Assembly (NCBI GenBank): GCA_009781635.1 | Contig: WQXU01000001.1 | Location: 1 to 64,000 of the forward strand | DNA: 64,000 bases | Source: Treponema sp. | GTDB taxonomy: Bacteria > Spirochaetota > Spirochaetia > Treponematales > Breznakiellaceae | Reading direction: 5' to 3' | Notes under the pieces: generated by a model | Databases searched by the model: none | What the model was told of the DNA's origin: nothing | Seen by the model: the letters and a program-made list of their open reading frames with translations, nothing else | Position numbers and translations under genes: made by a program | Shown here: positions 51,902 to 61,500 of the stretch, piece after piece | How positions within the stretch are numbered: the stretch's first letter is position 1 | How the letters are laid out: each line of letters starts with the position of its first letter

Positions 51902-52221
51902 TTATTATTTGTACCAATTATAATTACTCCACCTATAATAAGTGCTATACCTGCAAAATTAATTGCATTTATTTTTTCCTGAAGAAAAAATATTGCAATT
52001 ATTGCCGCAAATACATAGCTTACGCTGTTTATTGGCTGTAATACTGAAAGTTCACCATATCTGTATGCAATTAACATTGCAATTGCTCCCGTAACATAAA
52101 TTGAAAAACCGCCAATTAAATATATATAATTATAATCCTGCATTATTTTCCAAACAAGCTGACCAAGACATAAACATGCAGCGCTGAGAATCATAAGAGG
52201 TACAGATATTTTATATGTCAT
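51898..52221 (-). CDS. EmrE-like flippase subunit (ArnE/ArnF type), 2
   Basis: A 107-residue protein of four membrane helices with the family motif ELSVLQPINSVSYVFAAIIAIFFLQEKINAINFAGIALIIGGVIII. It probably heterodimerises with the following subunit to translocate a lipid-linked sugar across the inner membrane. It overlaps the transferase gene by 11 nt. Confidence 0.82.
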   Translation of the reverse strand: MTYKISVPLMILSAACLCLGQLVWKIMQDYNYIYLIGGFSIYVTGAIAMLIAYRYGELSVLQPINSVSYVFAAIIAIFFLQEKINAINFAGIALIIGGVIIIGTNNK

Positions 52222-53155
52222 TATTAGTATTAACTATATCTTTTATTATATATGTCGGGCGATTTTTAACACTTTCAAATATTTTACCAACATATAGTCC
52301 AATTATTCCAAGAACAGATATTATGATACCTGAAAGAAAACAAAGAAATAATATAATTGTTGTAAATCCCATAACAGGAATATTTCCTAAAAAATAATTT
52401 ATAAAATAATATATTCCAATTATAAATGAAGATAAAACAATAAAAAATCCGAATAAAATTATTAAACGTAAAGGCTTATAAGAAAAAGCAATTATAGTAT
52501 CAAAAGCCAATTTAAAAAGACCCTTAATATTATAACTTGTTTTTCCTTCATAACGTTCTGAGTGTTCAACCGGTAAATAATATATTTTAAATCCTACCCA
52601 TTGAATCATTGCAGATAAATATCTAATGTAATCTTTCATTGAAAGAACAGCCTCTATTACCTTTCTATTGAATATTCCAAAATTAGCTACTGATGAGTCT
52701 TGCTTTGTATCTGTAAGATAACTGAATACAGAATAGAAAATCTTTGAAAATAATTTTTTAAATAAAGAATCATTTCTGTTAATTCTTTTTGCAAATACTG
52801 AATCATACCCTTCTAATGCTTTTTTATATAAATTAATTATTTCTTCCGGTTTATCCTGCAAATCGCAATCCATTATTACTACCCAGTCGCCTTTTGAAAT
52901 ATTTATACCTGCAGTAATAGCGTATTGCTGTCCGAAATTACGGCTTAAATTCACTCCTACTATTTTATCATCATTATTACATTCTTTTTCAATTGCTTCC
53001 CATGAATTATCAGGCGATGAATCATTAACCAGTATAATTTCATAAGAATCAGTTATTTTATCTAAATTTTCCTTTAACCTGCGGACTAATTCTTTAATTA
53101 TGTTTTCCGCTTTGTATACCGGCGAAACAACAGATATATGCGTTTTTTCTTTCAT
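52211..53155 (-). CDS. GT2 polyprenyl-phosphate sugar transferase (ArnC/GtrB-like)
   Basis: A 314-residue membrane-bound GT2 enzyme. The catalytic domain (about 1-215) shows ISVVSPVYKAENIIKELVRRL, EIILVNDSSPDNSWEAI, VNLSRNFGQQYAITAGINIS and the metal motif MDCDLQDKPEEI. Two C-terminal membrane helices follow (about 235-300), as in GtrB/ArnC/DPM1-type enzymes that load a sugar on undecaprenyl phosphate. With the two EmrE-like proteins it would supply a sugar donor outside the inner membrane. The donor could be the dideoxysugar made by the neighbours. Confidence 0.9.
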   Translation of the reverse strand: MKEKTHISVVSPVYKAENIIKELVRRLKENLDKITDSYEIILVNDSSPDNSWEAIEKECNNDDKIVGVNLSRNFGQQYAITAGINISKGDWVVIMDCDLQDKPEEIINLYKKALEGYDSVFAKRINRNDSLFKKLFSKIFYSVFSYLTDTKQDSSVANFGIFNRKVIEAVLSMKDYIRYLSAMIQWVGFKIYYLPVEHSERYEGKTSYNIKGLFKLAFDTIIAFSYKPLRLIILFGFFIVLSSFIIGIYYFINYFLGNIPVMGFTTIILFLCFLSGIIISVLGIIGLYVGKIFESVKNRPTYIIKDIVNTNNDI

Positions 53156-53176
53156 TTTTATTTTTTCCGTATAATT

Positions 53177-54070
53177 TTAAGTTAAGTTATCAAGCCAGGC
53201 ATCAAAATAATTTATTTGCTTGTAATTTATACTTTTTATTATTTTACTACTATCAAATATTGTATCACCGCTCTCCATTTTTTCTTCAAGTTCAGGCCAA
53301 TCATTATTTTTTACTACAGCATTATATTTTTTTCCAATTTTTTTTGCAATATCTATTATTGAATATGTCTCTCCATGAATATTAAATATTTGATTCTCTG
53401 TATTTTCATCAATAATAGAATAATATATTTGATTGCAAATATCATAAATATGCGAGAAAGTTCTTTTTTGCTCACCGGAACCATATATTGATATTTCATT
53501 TCTTTCTTTTGCACTATTTAATATAAATCCAATTGTACCATATGAATAATTTTCATTAAATGAATTCCCGTAAGGAACACATATTCTGAATATATTATAT
53601 TTTATTTTAAAATATTCACTATACTGTCTTATTATATTTTCACCAAACCATTTATTTAATGAATATATTGTTTTAAATTCTTTCTCAGATTCTTCATTTA
53701 ATGGAGTATTTTCAATTCCTTTATATACTAATCTGGTAGACGGAAAAATAATACGGTTTTTTCTTTTTTCATTTCTCATTCTATTTAATAAATGCAAAAG
53801 TACTTTTTCATTTGTATCTATAAATAATTCATAATCATCATATGCTCTTGATGTTCCCGTTATTCCTGAAAAGTAAAATATATAATCAACATTTAAATTT
53901 ATTTCTTCTGCATCTTTTTTTTCTTTTATTTCCAATTTTTTATATTTTACGCCATCTACACTGTTTTCATTTAATATATCATAACCATATATTTCCCAGT
54001 TTTTTTCCAAAAGATATTTTGCCAAGTGTTTTCCAATATAACCATTGCTTCCAATAATTGCTGCATTCAT
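53177..54070 (-). CDS. NAD-dependent epimerase/dehydratase, likely sugar 4-ketoreductase
   Basis: A 297-residue extended SDR with the nucleotide motif AAIIGSNGYIGKHLAKYLL at the N-terminus, FPSTRLVYKG, and the catalytic YSLNKWFGEN Tyr/Lys. In deoxysugar clusters this type reduces or epimerises the 4-keto group of the dTDP-sugar, the last step. It overlaps the Gfo/Idh gene by 4 nt. Confidence 0.8.
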   Translation of the reverse strand: MNAAIIGSNGYIGKHLAKYLLEKNWEIYGYDILNENSVDGVKYKKLEIKEKKDAEEINLNVDYIFYFSGITGTSRAYDDYELFIDTNEKVLLHLLNRMRNEKRKNRIIFPSTRLVYKGIENTPLNEESEKEFKTIYSLNKWFGENIIRQYSEYFKIKYNIFRICVPYGNSFNENYSYGTIGFILNSAKERNEISIYGSGEQKRTFSHIYDICNQIYYSIIDENTENQIFNIHGETYSIIDIAKKIGKKYNAVVKNNDWPELEEKMESGDTIFDSSKIIKSINYKQINYFDAWLDNLT

Positions 54071-55038
54071 ATATTAACCTTAATTGCATTTTCATATATA
54101 TCAGTCAACATCCTGCTTTGATTTAATATATCTTCTAAATGCAAACTATAATTATCATTTATAATACTATTATAAAATTCCTTCAATAAATTTACAAAAT
54201 GATTATCGGCCTCCATCTTTATTCTTTCTGTGTTTCCATTTTTTTCCAGTATTATAACAGGATTATCTTTTTCCTTAGGTGTAAAAGCTCTTTCAGCTAC
54301 AATATTTCCTTTTGAACCCCATATTTCATAATTACATTTATAATAATTATCAAAACCAAATGATAGCTGAGATACTATATCGTCTTTATTAATGAAAACT
54401 GCATTTCCGTATAAATCAATATCATTTTTCATATATAATACTGCTGACAATAATTTTTGTTTTTCACCCAAAAACCATTGGCAAACTCTAACGGTATAAG
54501 CAGCTGCGTCAAGAAGAGAACCCCCGCCTAAATCTTTTTTATATCTAAAATTATCATCATTTAACGGAGGAAAACCAAATTGCGATCGAAACAATCTGAT
54601 ATCTCCAAGTTCTATATTTTCCAGTAATGAAAAAACATATTTATGCTGAGAATGATACCTAAACATAAAATTTTCCATAAGCAGAAGCTTTTTATCTTTT
54701 GCCTTATTAACCAACTCTTGCGCTTCTTTAAAGTTCATAGCTAATGATTTTTCCGCTAATATATGTTTATTAGCATCAATAGCCTTATTTATCCATTCTT
54801 TATGGAGTCCTGTCGGTAAGGGCATGTATATAGCATCAATATCATTTCTTTTTATTAAATTATCATATCCAACAATTCCTTCTATATTAAATATTTTTTT
54901 AAATTTTTGCGCATTGTCATAAGTTCTGCTGGCTATTGCAACAAGTTCAAATATTTCATTTAAAGATAATATTGCAGGAATCATTAACCTTTCAGCAATA
55001 CTGGCTCCGCCCATTACTCCAATTCTTATTTTTTTCAT
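54067..55038 (-). CDS. Gfo/Idh/MocA oxidoreductase, likely sugar 3-ketoreductase
   Basis: A 323-residue NAD(P)-dependent enzyme. The Rossmann motif is IRIGVMGGASIAERLMIPAIL; AIYMPLPTGLHKEW and EKSLAMNFKEA (the EKP-equivalent Lys) follow, then DLGGGSLLDAAAYTVRV with a catalytic-region Asp. Enzymes of this family (KijD10-like) reduce the 3-keto group of dTDP-3,4-diketo-2,6-dideoxyglucose. Being directly downstream of a 2,3-dehydratase gene, that role is the most likely one here. Confidence 0.85.
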   Translation of the reverse strand: MKKIRIGVMGGASIAERLMIPAILSLNEIFELVAIASRTYDNAQKFKKIFNIEGIVGYDNLIKRNDIDAIYMPLPTGLHKEWINKAIDANKHILAEKSLAMNFKEAQELVNKAKDKKLLLMENFMFRYHSQHKYVFSLLENIELGDIRLFRSQFGFPPLNDDNFRYKKDLGGGSLLDAAAYTVRVCQWFLGEKQKLLSAVLYMKNDIDLYGNAVFINKDDIVSQLSFGFDNYYKCNYEIWGSKGNIVAERAFTPKEKDNPVIILEKNGNTERIKMEADNHFVNLLKEFYNSIINDNYSLHLEDILNQSRMLTDIYENAIKVNI

Positions 55039-55039
55039 T

Positions 55040-56473
55040 TTATATCCTGATTGCTGAAATTAAACTTCTTGCCTGAATATTTAAATAATTATTAAATTTT
55101 ATGAATGTAAACAGCTGATTTAATGTCATCCAGCAGTAATTCTCCGGAATACATTCATTAAAATTATCATCTGCTTCTACGATCATATTTAAATTTTGCT
55201 CTCTATAAAATCTTCCGCCTTCTTCTGATTGATACGTTTTATAAATAATATTTTCTTCTTTTGCATTTAATACTTCTTCAATAAATGGGACATCATATTC
55301 ATTTTGTCCAATTCTGTAATTCCCTGTTAAACATTGAACAGTTGGAGCTAACTCTATAATATCAAAATTTCCAATTTCCACTTTTGCCTGTATTAAAATG
55401 TGATATACTCCATTTATTTTTTTTACAATAAATGCTATTAATCCTTCTTGTGCTGATTTTATAAGGGGCTGAGACCAATTTACAACTTCTCTGTTGGAAA
55501 TACTAATATCAGCTGCTATTACAGAAAAATATTTTTTATCTTTATGCGCTATTTCATTATCCGTAATATTCCAGTCTTTTACATCTTTTAGCGGTATCCG
55601 CCCAAGCTCCAGTTCATATTTTGTCTTTAACTCTGTTAACCATGATATTATATGTTCTATTGATTTTGAATGATGTTCTTCTGTTAAAGATGATCTTAAC
55701 ATATTAATATTATAGTCATCTGTATTATATTTACTATTTGTATATATAAATGTATTTATTAATTCTATACCTGTATCATCTATTGTACCAAATGATATAC
55801 CGGAAATTACTGTACGTGTGTCCATATTAACCAAATTATCATATTTTAATAATTTTTTAATTTGACCAAGTGTTATCCAGCAAAAATCATCATAAACATT
55901 TATATCATCATAAACTTCTATAATAATATTTCTATTTCTTTTTTTTAAAAATCTCGCTCCCTGTTCCGATTGTAATTGATCCAGTAATATATTTACTTTT
56001 TTTTCTCCATTAAAATATTCAAGATATAGAGGTGTCTTTCCCTTATGCACCTTTGAATAATTACTTTTTGTAGCCTGTAATGTAGGAGATATTTGAACAT
56101 AGTTTATATTTCCAGGTTCTATTTTTGCCTGCATTAAAAAATGCAAAATACCGTTAATTTTTTTTGTTATTATACCAAGAAAACCAATTTCGGGCTGATT
56201 TATTATAGGTTGTGTCCAGGTTTCTTTTTTTCTCCAATTTGTATTTACTTCTAAACCTTCTATTGAAAAAAACTTTTTAGATTCATGATATAAATTTGAA
56301 TTTATTTTATCAAATTCCCACTTTTTTAATTCAGAAAATTTTATTAATTTTATGTTTACTTGTGTCGAATTTCTGCGATTATCAATCCATTTTAATATTT
56401 CTTCAATACTTGTATGACCATCTAAAACCTGACTAGAAAGTAAAAATGCTAAATCAGTATCCTTAACTTTCAC
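55040..56473 (-). CDS. NDP-hexose 2,3-dehydratase
   Basis: A 477-residue protein made of two similar halves, as in EvaA/TylCVI-type 2,3-dehydratases: the first has TQPIINQPEIGFLGIITKK, QAKIEPGNINYVQISPTLQATKSNY and LDQLQSEQGARF, and the second SQPLIKSAQEGLIAFIVKK, QAKVEIGNFDIIELAPTVQ and TYQSEEGGRFYREQN. These enzymes remove the 2-OH of dTDP-4-keto-6-deoxyglucose, committing it to 2,6-dideoxysugars. The family is best known from antibiotic clusters of actinomycetes, which makes it notable here. Confidence 0.92.
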   Translation of the reverse strand: MKVKDTDLAFLLSSQVLDGHTSIEEILKWIDNRRNSTQVNIKLIKFSELKKWEFDKINSNLYHESKKFFSIEGLEVNTNWRKKETWTQPIINQPEIGFLGIITKKINGILHFLMQAKIEPGNINYVQISPTLQATKSNYSKVHKGKTPLYLEYFNGEKKVNILLDQLQSEQGARFLKKRNRNIIIEVYDDINVYDDFCWITLGQIKKLLKYDNLVNMDTRTVISGISFGTIDDTGIELINTFIYTNSKYNTDDYNINMLRSSLTEEHHSKSIEHIISWLTELKTKYELELGRIPLKDVKDWNITDNEIAHKDKKYFSVIAADISISNREVVNWSQPLIKSAQEGLIAFIVKKINGVYHILIQAKVEIGNFDIIELAPTVQCLTGNYRIGQNEYDVPFIEEVLNAKEENIIYKTYQSEEGGRFYREQNLNMIVEADDNFNECIPENYCWMTLNQLFTFIKFNNYLNIQARSLISAIRI

Positions 56474-58501
56474 TTAATTAATAATTCCAATTTGTATTTT
56501 ATTTATTTCAAACACTGTTCCATCTGGCGGATCTATTCTAATAGAAAAAAGATTTGTATTTTCCATCCAGCCGGCAATAGGTAAACGCAGTGTTAACATA
56601 TCATTTATTTCATCAATATTATGTCGAATACTGTCTTTCTCGTTAAATCCAATCCCATAATCATAGAATATCTGTATTATACCAGCCTTGCTATTAGTAC
56701 ATAATATCTCCAAAAACGGTTCTCCTAAAGGTTTTTTTATTGTATATTCCAATGGTATATTTATATGCGGATCAATGACCCCGCATTCCAATATTAAAAT
56801 ATCATCTCTATATTCTATTCTTTTTATATCATATGACAATATATTATTTACATCATTGGGAACTTTTATATTTGCAATTATACCTAATCCTTTTGTCATT
56901 TCTTCATAAGATAAAATACTCCAAACGATATTATCTATATTTAAATATCTTGTATAATACCACTGTCCTCCATATCTGCTGTCTTTTATCCATTCTTCTC
57001 TTGTATTTATATATTTATTTCTTTCTGTATGATATATTTTTGCAATAATATTTGTTTCTCCCAGTCTAATCTGATTATTTATAGATTCCATTCTCATTTT
57101 ATTAAAATCATAATAATCAAACGTCCATGTAGTTAACCTTATTATATAAAATATTGATATCAGGCTTATACAGAAATTTGGAATATACTTTATTATATTA
57201 TTTTTCTCTTTTAATGATATATATAGAACTTCATTATTTATTCTTATAATAATTGTAATTATAAATATTTGTATAAATATAAATGATCTAATTTCAGTAT
57301 ATGGCGCAAAAAATAAAGTAATTATTGATATCAAAGATATTAATAATATAAAATAATTATCATATAATATTTTTATTTTATCATTTTTTCTATTTATAAA
57401 TAATATAATAAATACTAATCCATTTATGAATATTCCTATAATTATTATACGTAAAATATTGTCTCTTATAAATGGCAATATCAGCATAAATCCTATTGTA
57501 ATACATAATATTATAGCTTTTATATTCATGCCAATATTTATATTTTTTTTATTATAAATAAAATAAATTAATAATCCAATAAATAAACATATAAAAAATA
57601 ATATAATAAATCGGTAATTACTTTCCAAAAATAATTGTATAACTCTATCCATATTATTTTTTATTTCATTAAAAGATATTTTTTCCGGTAAATTAAACAT
57701 ATCCCTGTAAACAAGAGTTCTTCTTGCTGTATTGGGCGAGAATATAAGTACTGAATATCCTGCACCCATAGAAAGAACTGATAATAAAAGCCAAATTGAA
57801 ATATTTTTTATTCCTTTTTTTATTATATCTCTTAATAATAAAAAACCGCCTAATAAAATAATAACAGGAACCGTATTTTCATTTGTAAAAGCCGCATAAT
57901 AACTTAACAGCATATATATAAATATATAAATGTTTTTCATTCTGTATGAATCATCATTTAAATATTTTCTATATGGCATAGCTACAGACAATAATATTGT
58001 TGAAGTCCATATATAACCAGCAGCGCCGGAACACCAAAAAAATAATTCTCCAATTGAATAACTGCAGATTAAAAATAATAACGGAATAGTCATAAATATG
58101 ACTAAATCATTAAAACTTTTTATATCAGGTAACCGGCAATTACTCCAAAAATATATAAGTAAAAAGAATATAATTGTTATAATTACATTTAATACACTGA
58201 ATAGATGTTTTCCAATTCCAAATAATACTCCTAAATTTAACCATAATTGTACAAAAGTATCACCATGCCTAAGATTAAAAAATGTCAAATCACCAGGATT
58301 AAGTTTTGCCAATACACCATTAATTATTGATTTTATTAATTCACTATTATTTTCATTATAATAAAGATGCGCGAAATCTTCTCCAATAATTGGCGTTTTT
58401 ATATTTATTATTAAAAGATATGTAAATATTATTACAATATATACAAACCAAAGTATATGAGATATTTTTATATTACTTATCATATTATTTTTCATAATCA
58501 A
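56474..58501 (-). CDS. Multi-pass membrane protein, GT-C/DUF6056-like
   Basis: A 675-residue protein with about a dozen membrane helices over residues 10-450 and a soluble C-terminal part. The first loop (PIIGEDFAHLYYNENN, then LRHGDTFVQLWLN) resembles the acidic loop of GT-C type glycosyltransferases and DUF6056 proteins that use polyprenyl-linked donors on the outer face. The last 110 residues (IQIFYDYGIGFNEKDSIRHNI, LFSIRIDPPDGTVFEINKIQIG) resemble the beta-sandwich found in the two upstream proteins. It likely attaches a sugar to the glycan in the periplasm. Confidence 0.7.
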   Translation of the reverse strand: MIMKNNMISNIKISHILWFVYIVIIFTYLLIINIKTPIIGEDFAHLYYNENNSELIKSIINGVLAKLNPGDLTFFNLRHGDTFVQLWLNLGVLFGIGKHLFSVLNVIITIIFFLLIYFWSNCRLPDIKSFNDLVIFMTIPLLFLICSYSIGELFFWCSGAAGYIWTSTILLSVAMPYRKYLNDDSYRMKNIYIFIYMLLSYYAAFTNENTVPVIILLGGFLLLRDIIKKGIKNISIWLLLSVLSMGAGYSVLIFSPNTARRTLVYRDMFNLPEKISFNEIKNNMDRVIQLFLESNYRFIILFFICLFIGLLIYFIYNKKNINIGMNIKAIILCITIGFMLILPFIRDNILRIIIIGIFINGLVFIILFINRKNDKIKILYDNYFILLISLISIITLFFAPYTEIRSFIFIQIFIITIIIRINNEVLYISLKEKNNIIKYIPNFCISLISIFYIIRLTTWTFDYYDFNKMRMESINNQIRLGETNIIAKIYHTERNKYINTREEWIKDSRYGGQWYYTRYLNIDNIVWSILSYEEMTKGLGIIANIKVPNDVNNILSYDIKRIEYRDDILILECGVIDPHINIPLEYTIKKPLGEPFLEILCTNSKAGIIQIFYDYGIGFNEKDSIRHNIDEINDMLTLRLPIAGWMENTNLFSIRIDPPDGTVFEINKIQIGIIN

Positions 58502-58507
58502 TATTTT

Positions 58508-61500
58508 TTATTCAATTCCTAAATAATCTTTAATATATTCTCTGTATTTTAATGCTTTGTTATAATACTCAATATTATCTGTTAATTGATACACATATTC
58601 CTGCACATTACATATTTCATCATAATGTTTTTTTTCATTAATCTTTTTTGTAACACTATTTGTATGACGTCTGTGGATATTCAAATTATCAGATATAAAT
58701 GCAATTTTCTTGTTATCCTTTAATAAATTTATATAAAATAACCAGTCACCTGCAATATTATATTTTTCAATTTCATTAATATTTTCCAATAAATTATTAT
58801 TTTTAAAAATAACTGCCGAAGCATTAGGAATTGTATTTTTTACTGAAAATCTTTTTTCAATTTCTTCAATTCCCTCACTTATATAATCAGATTCCCATTT
58901 ATTATCTATTTCATCTGTATAAAAAAGATAATTATCATTTAATAATTTTCCATTTTCATCAATTATTTTTGATTGCGAATATCCTATTACTATATCTTCT
59001 TCCGATAATATTTTATTTATTACTTTTTCTATAAATTCAGGCTCTGATAAATCATCAGCTTCTGCAATCCATATATAGTCACCGCTGGCTATCTTAATAC
59101 CTTTTGCCCATTGTTTAAATACATTTCCGCTGTTTTTTTTATTATTTATTACTTTTATTCTTAATTTATATTTTAACTTATATTCATCAATTATCTGTAA
59201 GCTATTATCCGAAGAAAAATCATCTAATATTATTATCTCAAATACAGGATATGTCTGATTTAAAACCGATTCAATACGCTCTTTTAAATATCTTTCATAA
59301 TTGTAGTTTGGTATTATTACGCTTATTTTTTTATAATTAAATTCAAATAATTCCATTAATCTATACAAATATGTAATAAAATTAAATTTTTCATTTATTA
59401 AATTATTTGAATATTTTCCCATTTCATATCGTAAATTATTTTCTCTTAATATTTTTATTATTTCATCAGACATTTTTTTTGTATTTTCCATTGGAACAAT
59501 ATAGCCATTATTTTTATTAATTATTTCAACATACCCTCCTCCGCCTTCAAATGCAATTACAGGAAGATGTGAATACATTGCCTCAAGAACAACACTGGGG
59601 AAAGGATCTTCTCTTGATGTAAGTAAAAATATATCTGCAGCGCTGAAGTACATCATGTTATCTTCTTCCCATTTCTTAGTTAGAATTAAATATTCCTTAT
59701 ATTTACTTTCGTTAATTATTCTATTAACTTCATTCTCAATATTTATTTCTACATTACCAATCCAAATAAAATATGTTTTTTCATATTTACATACTTCAAT
59801 CATACATCTGGCAAATAAATCAAGACCCTTTCTATGATCGCCATAACCAACACCCAAAATTATTTTACTGTCAAGAGGAATATTATGCTTTTTACGCACA
59901 ATAGAACGAATCTCATTACGTCTATTGATATAAGGATTTTTTTTATATAAACCCTGTGGCAGAATAACTGTTTTTTCTTCAGGGATATCAATCATATTTT
60001 TATTATCATTTTTTACATATTCTGAAGCGTATATAATTTTAACAGCATTATCTACTATATACTTCAGTTTTTGTTCACAATTGTAATGGTGTATTATTTT
60101 TTCCATCTCATGAATTAATGAAATGCAATTAATACCGCATTTTGTTAAAGTATGTAGTACATCACCTGTAACAACAGTATTACATATTGCAATATCTGCT
60201 TCTGTTGTTTCTATCCAATTTATAATTTCATTTTCATCATATTTATCCAGACAGATTACTTCTTTTGCAATATCTTTATAATTATCTAAAAGAGGTCCGC
60301 CACTTTTCAGTATCAAATATACATCATATTTAAAAACATCTTTTAATTGCTTAATTATATTAAGAGCCAATAATTGCGCCCCATTTTGATATGCATCATG
60401 GCCGGCAAATATGATACTCTTTTTATTAAATTCATTTTCATTATTTGTTTTTTTCTTATTATCAAACTCAATTTCAAATATTGCTTTTGAGAATGTATTT
60501 ATATTTGCATAGCCATATTTTTTATCAGGCTCTAAATATGTTCCTTCCGCCCATTCATTCCATGCATTAATAAAAATAAAAGCTTCATCCTCTGAATATT
60601 TTATCTTTGCTTCTTTTGTTATTATATATACCCATTCATAAAATATCTCTAAAGAATAATTAATAAATGTTGTCCATTCATTTTCTTTTCTTGCTGCATT
60701 ATCCCATGCTAACATACATGTACGATATAGCGGCAATTTATCATAATTACTTTTTTTAATTTCTTTTTTAATATTATTTATAACATGTTTAATTGTTTTA
60801 ATATAATCAAATATATAGGCTTTTTTCCCATTCAATTCAATATTCTTAAAATTAATACTGAAAAGCATATGAGGAGGAAACTCTATTTCAGCATCTACAC
60901 AATCAGCAATATTAAGATTATACGGATTATGATTAAACGTACTGCACATCCATATTTTTATTTCTCCAATACCAGTCTCTATTGCCGCTTTCCTCCATCT
61001 TATAAATACTTCTTTTACATTTTGAACTTTGCCTGAATTATATACAATTATAACAGGTTTATTATCTACTCTTATATATCTTTTATCTACTATGTATTTT
61101 TTTATATCATTTATAAATTTTTCCGGATCATTTTCTTTATACCCCTGCCACATTAATACTTCATTATCCATTCCATCCCATGTTCTTGTCCAATTTTCAT
61201 TGGCCCAGCATAAGCAAAAATTGATATTTATATCCGTGTTCTCTAATAATATATCTAAAGGTTTTTCTAAAAGACGTTCTCCTGAAAACCAGTAATAATA
61301 AAAGCAAAAGCCATAAATTCCGTGTTCTTTTGCCAATTTAACCTGTTTTTTAATACTTTCAATATTTGTTAAATTATAGTATCCAAAATCTTTATGCGGC
61401 TCTCTTGGCTGATAATGACCTTTAAATCTTGGCTCTGTCTTCTTTGTATTAGTCCATTCTGTAAAACCCTTACCCCACCATTTATCATTCTCCGGTATTC

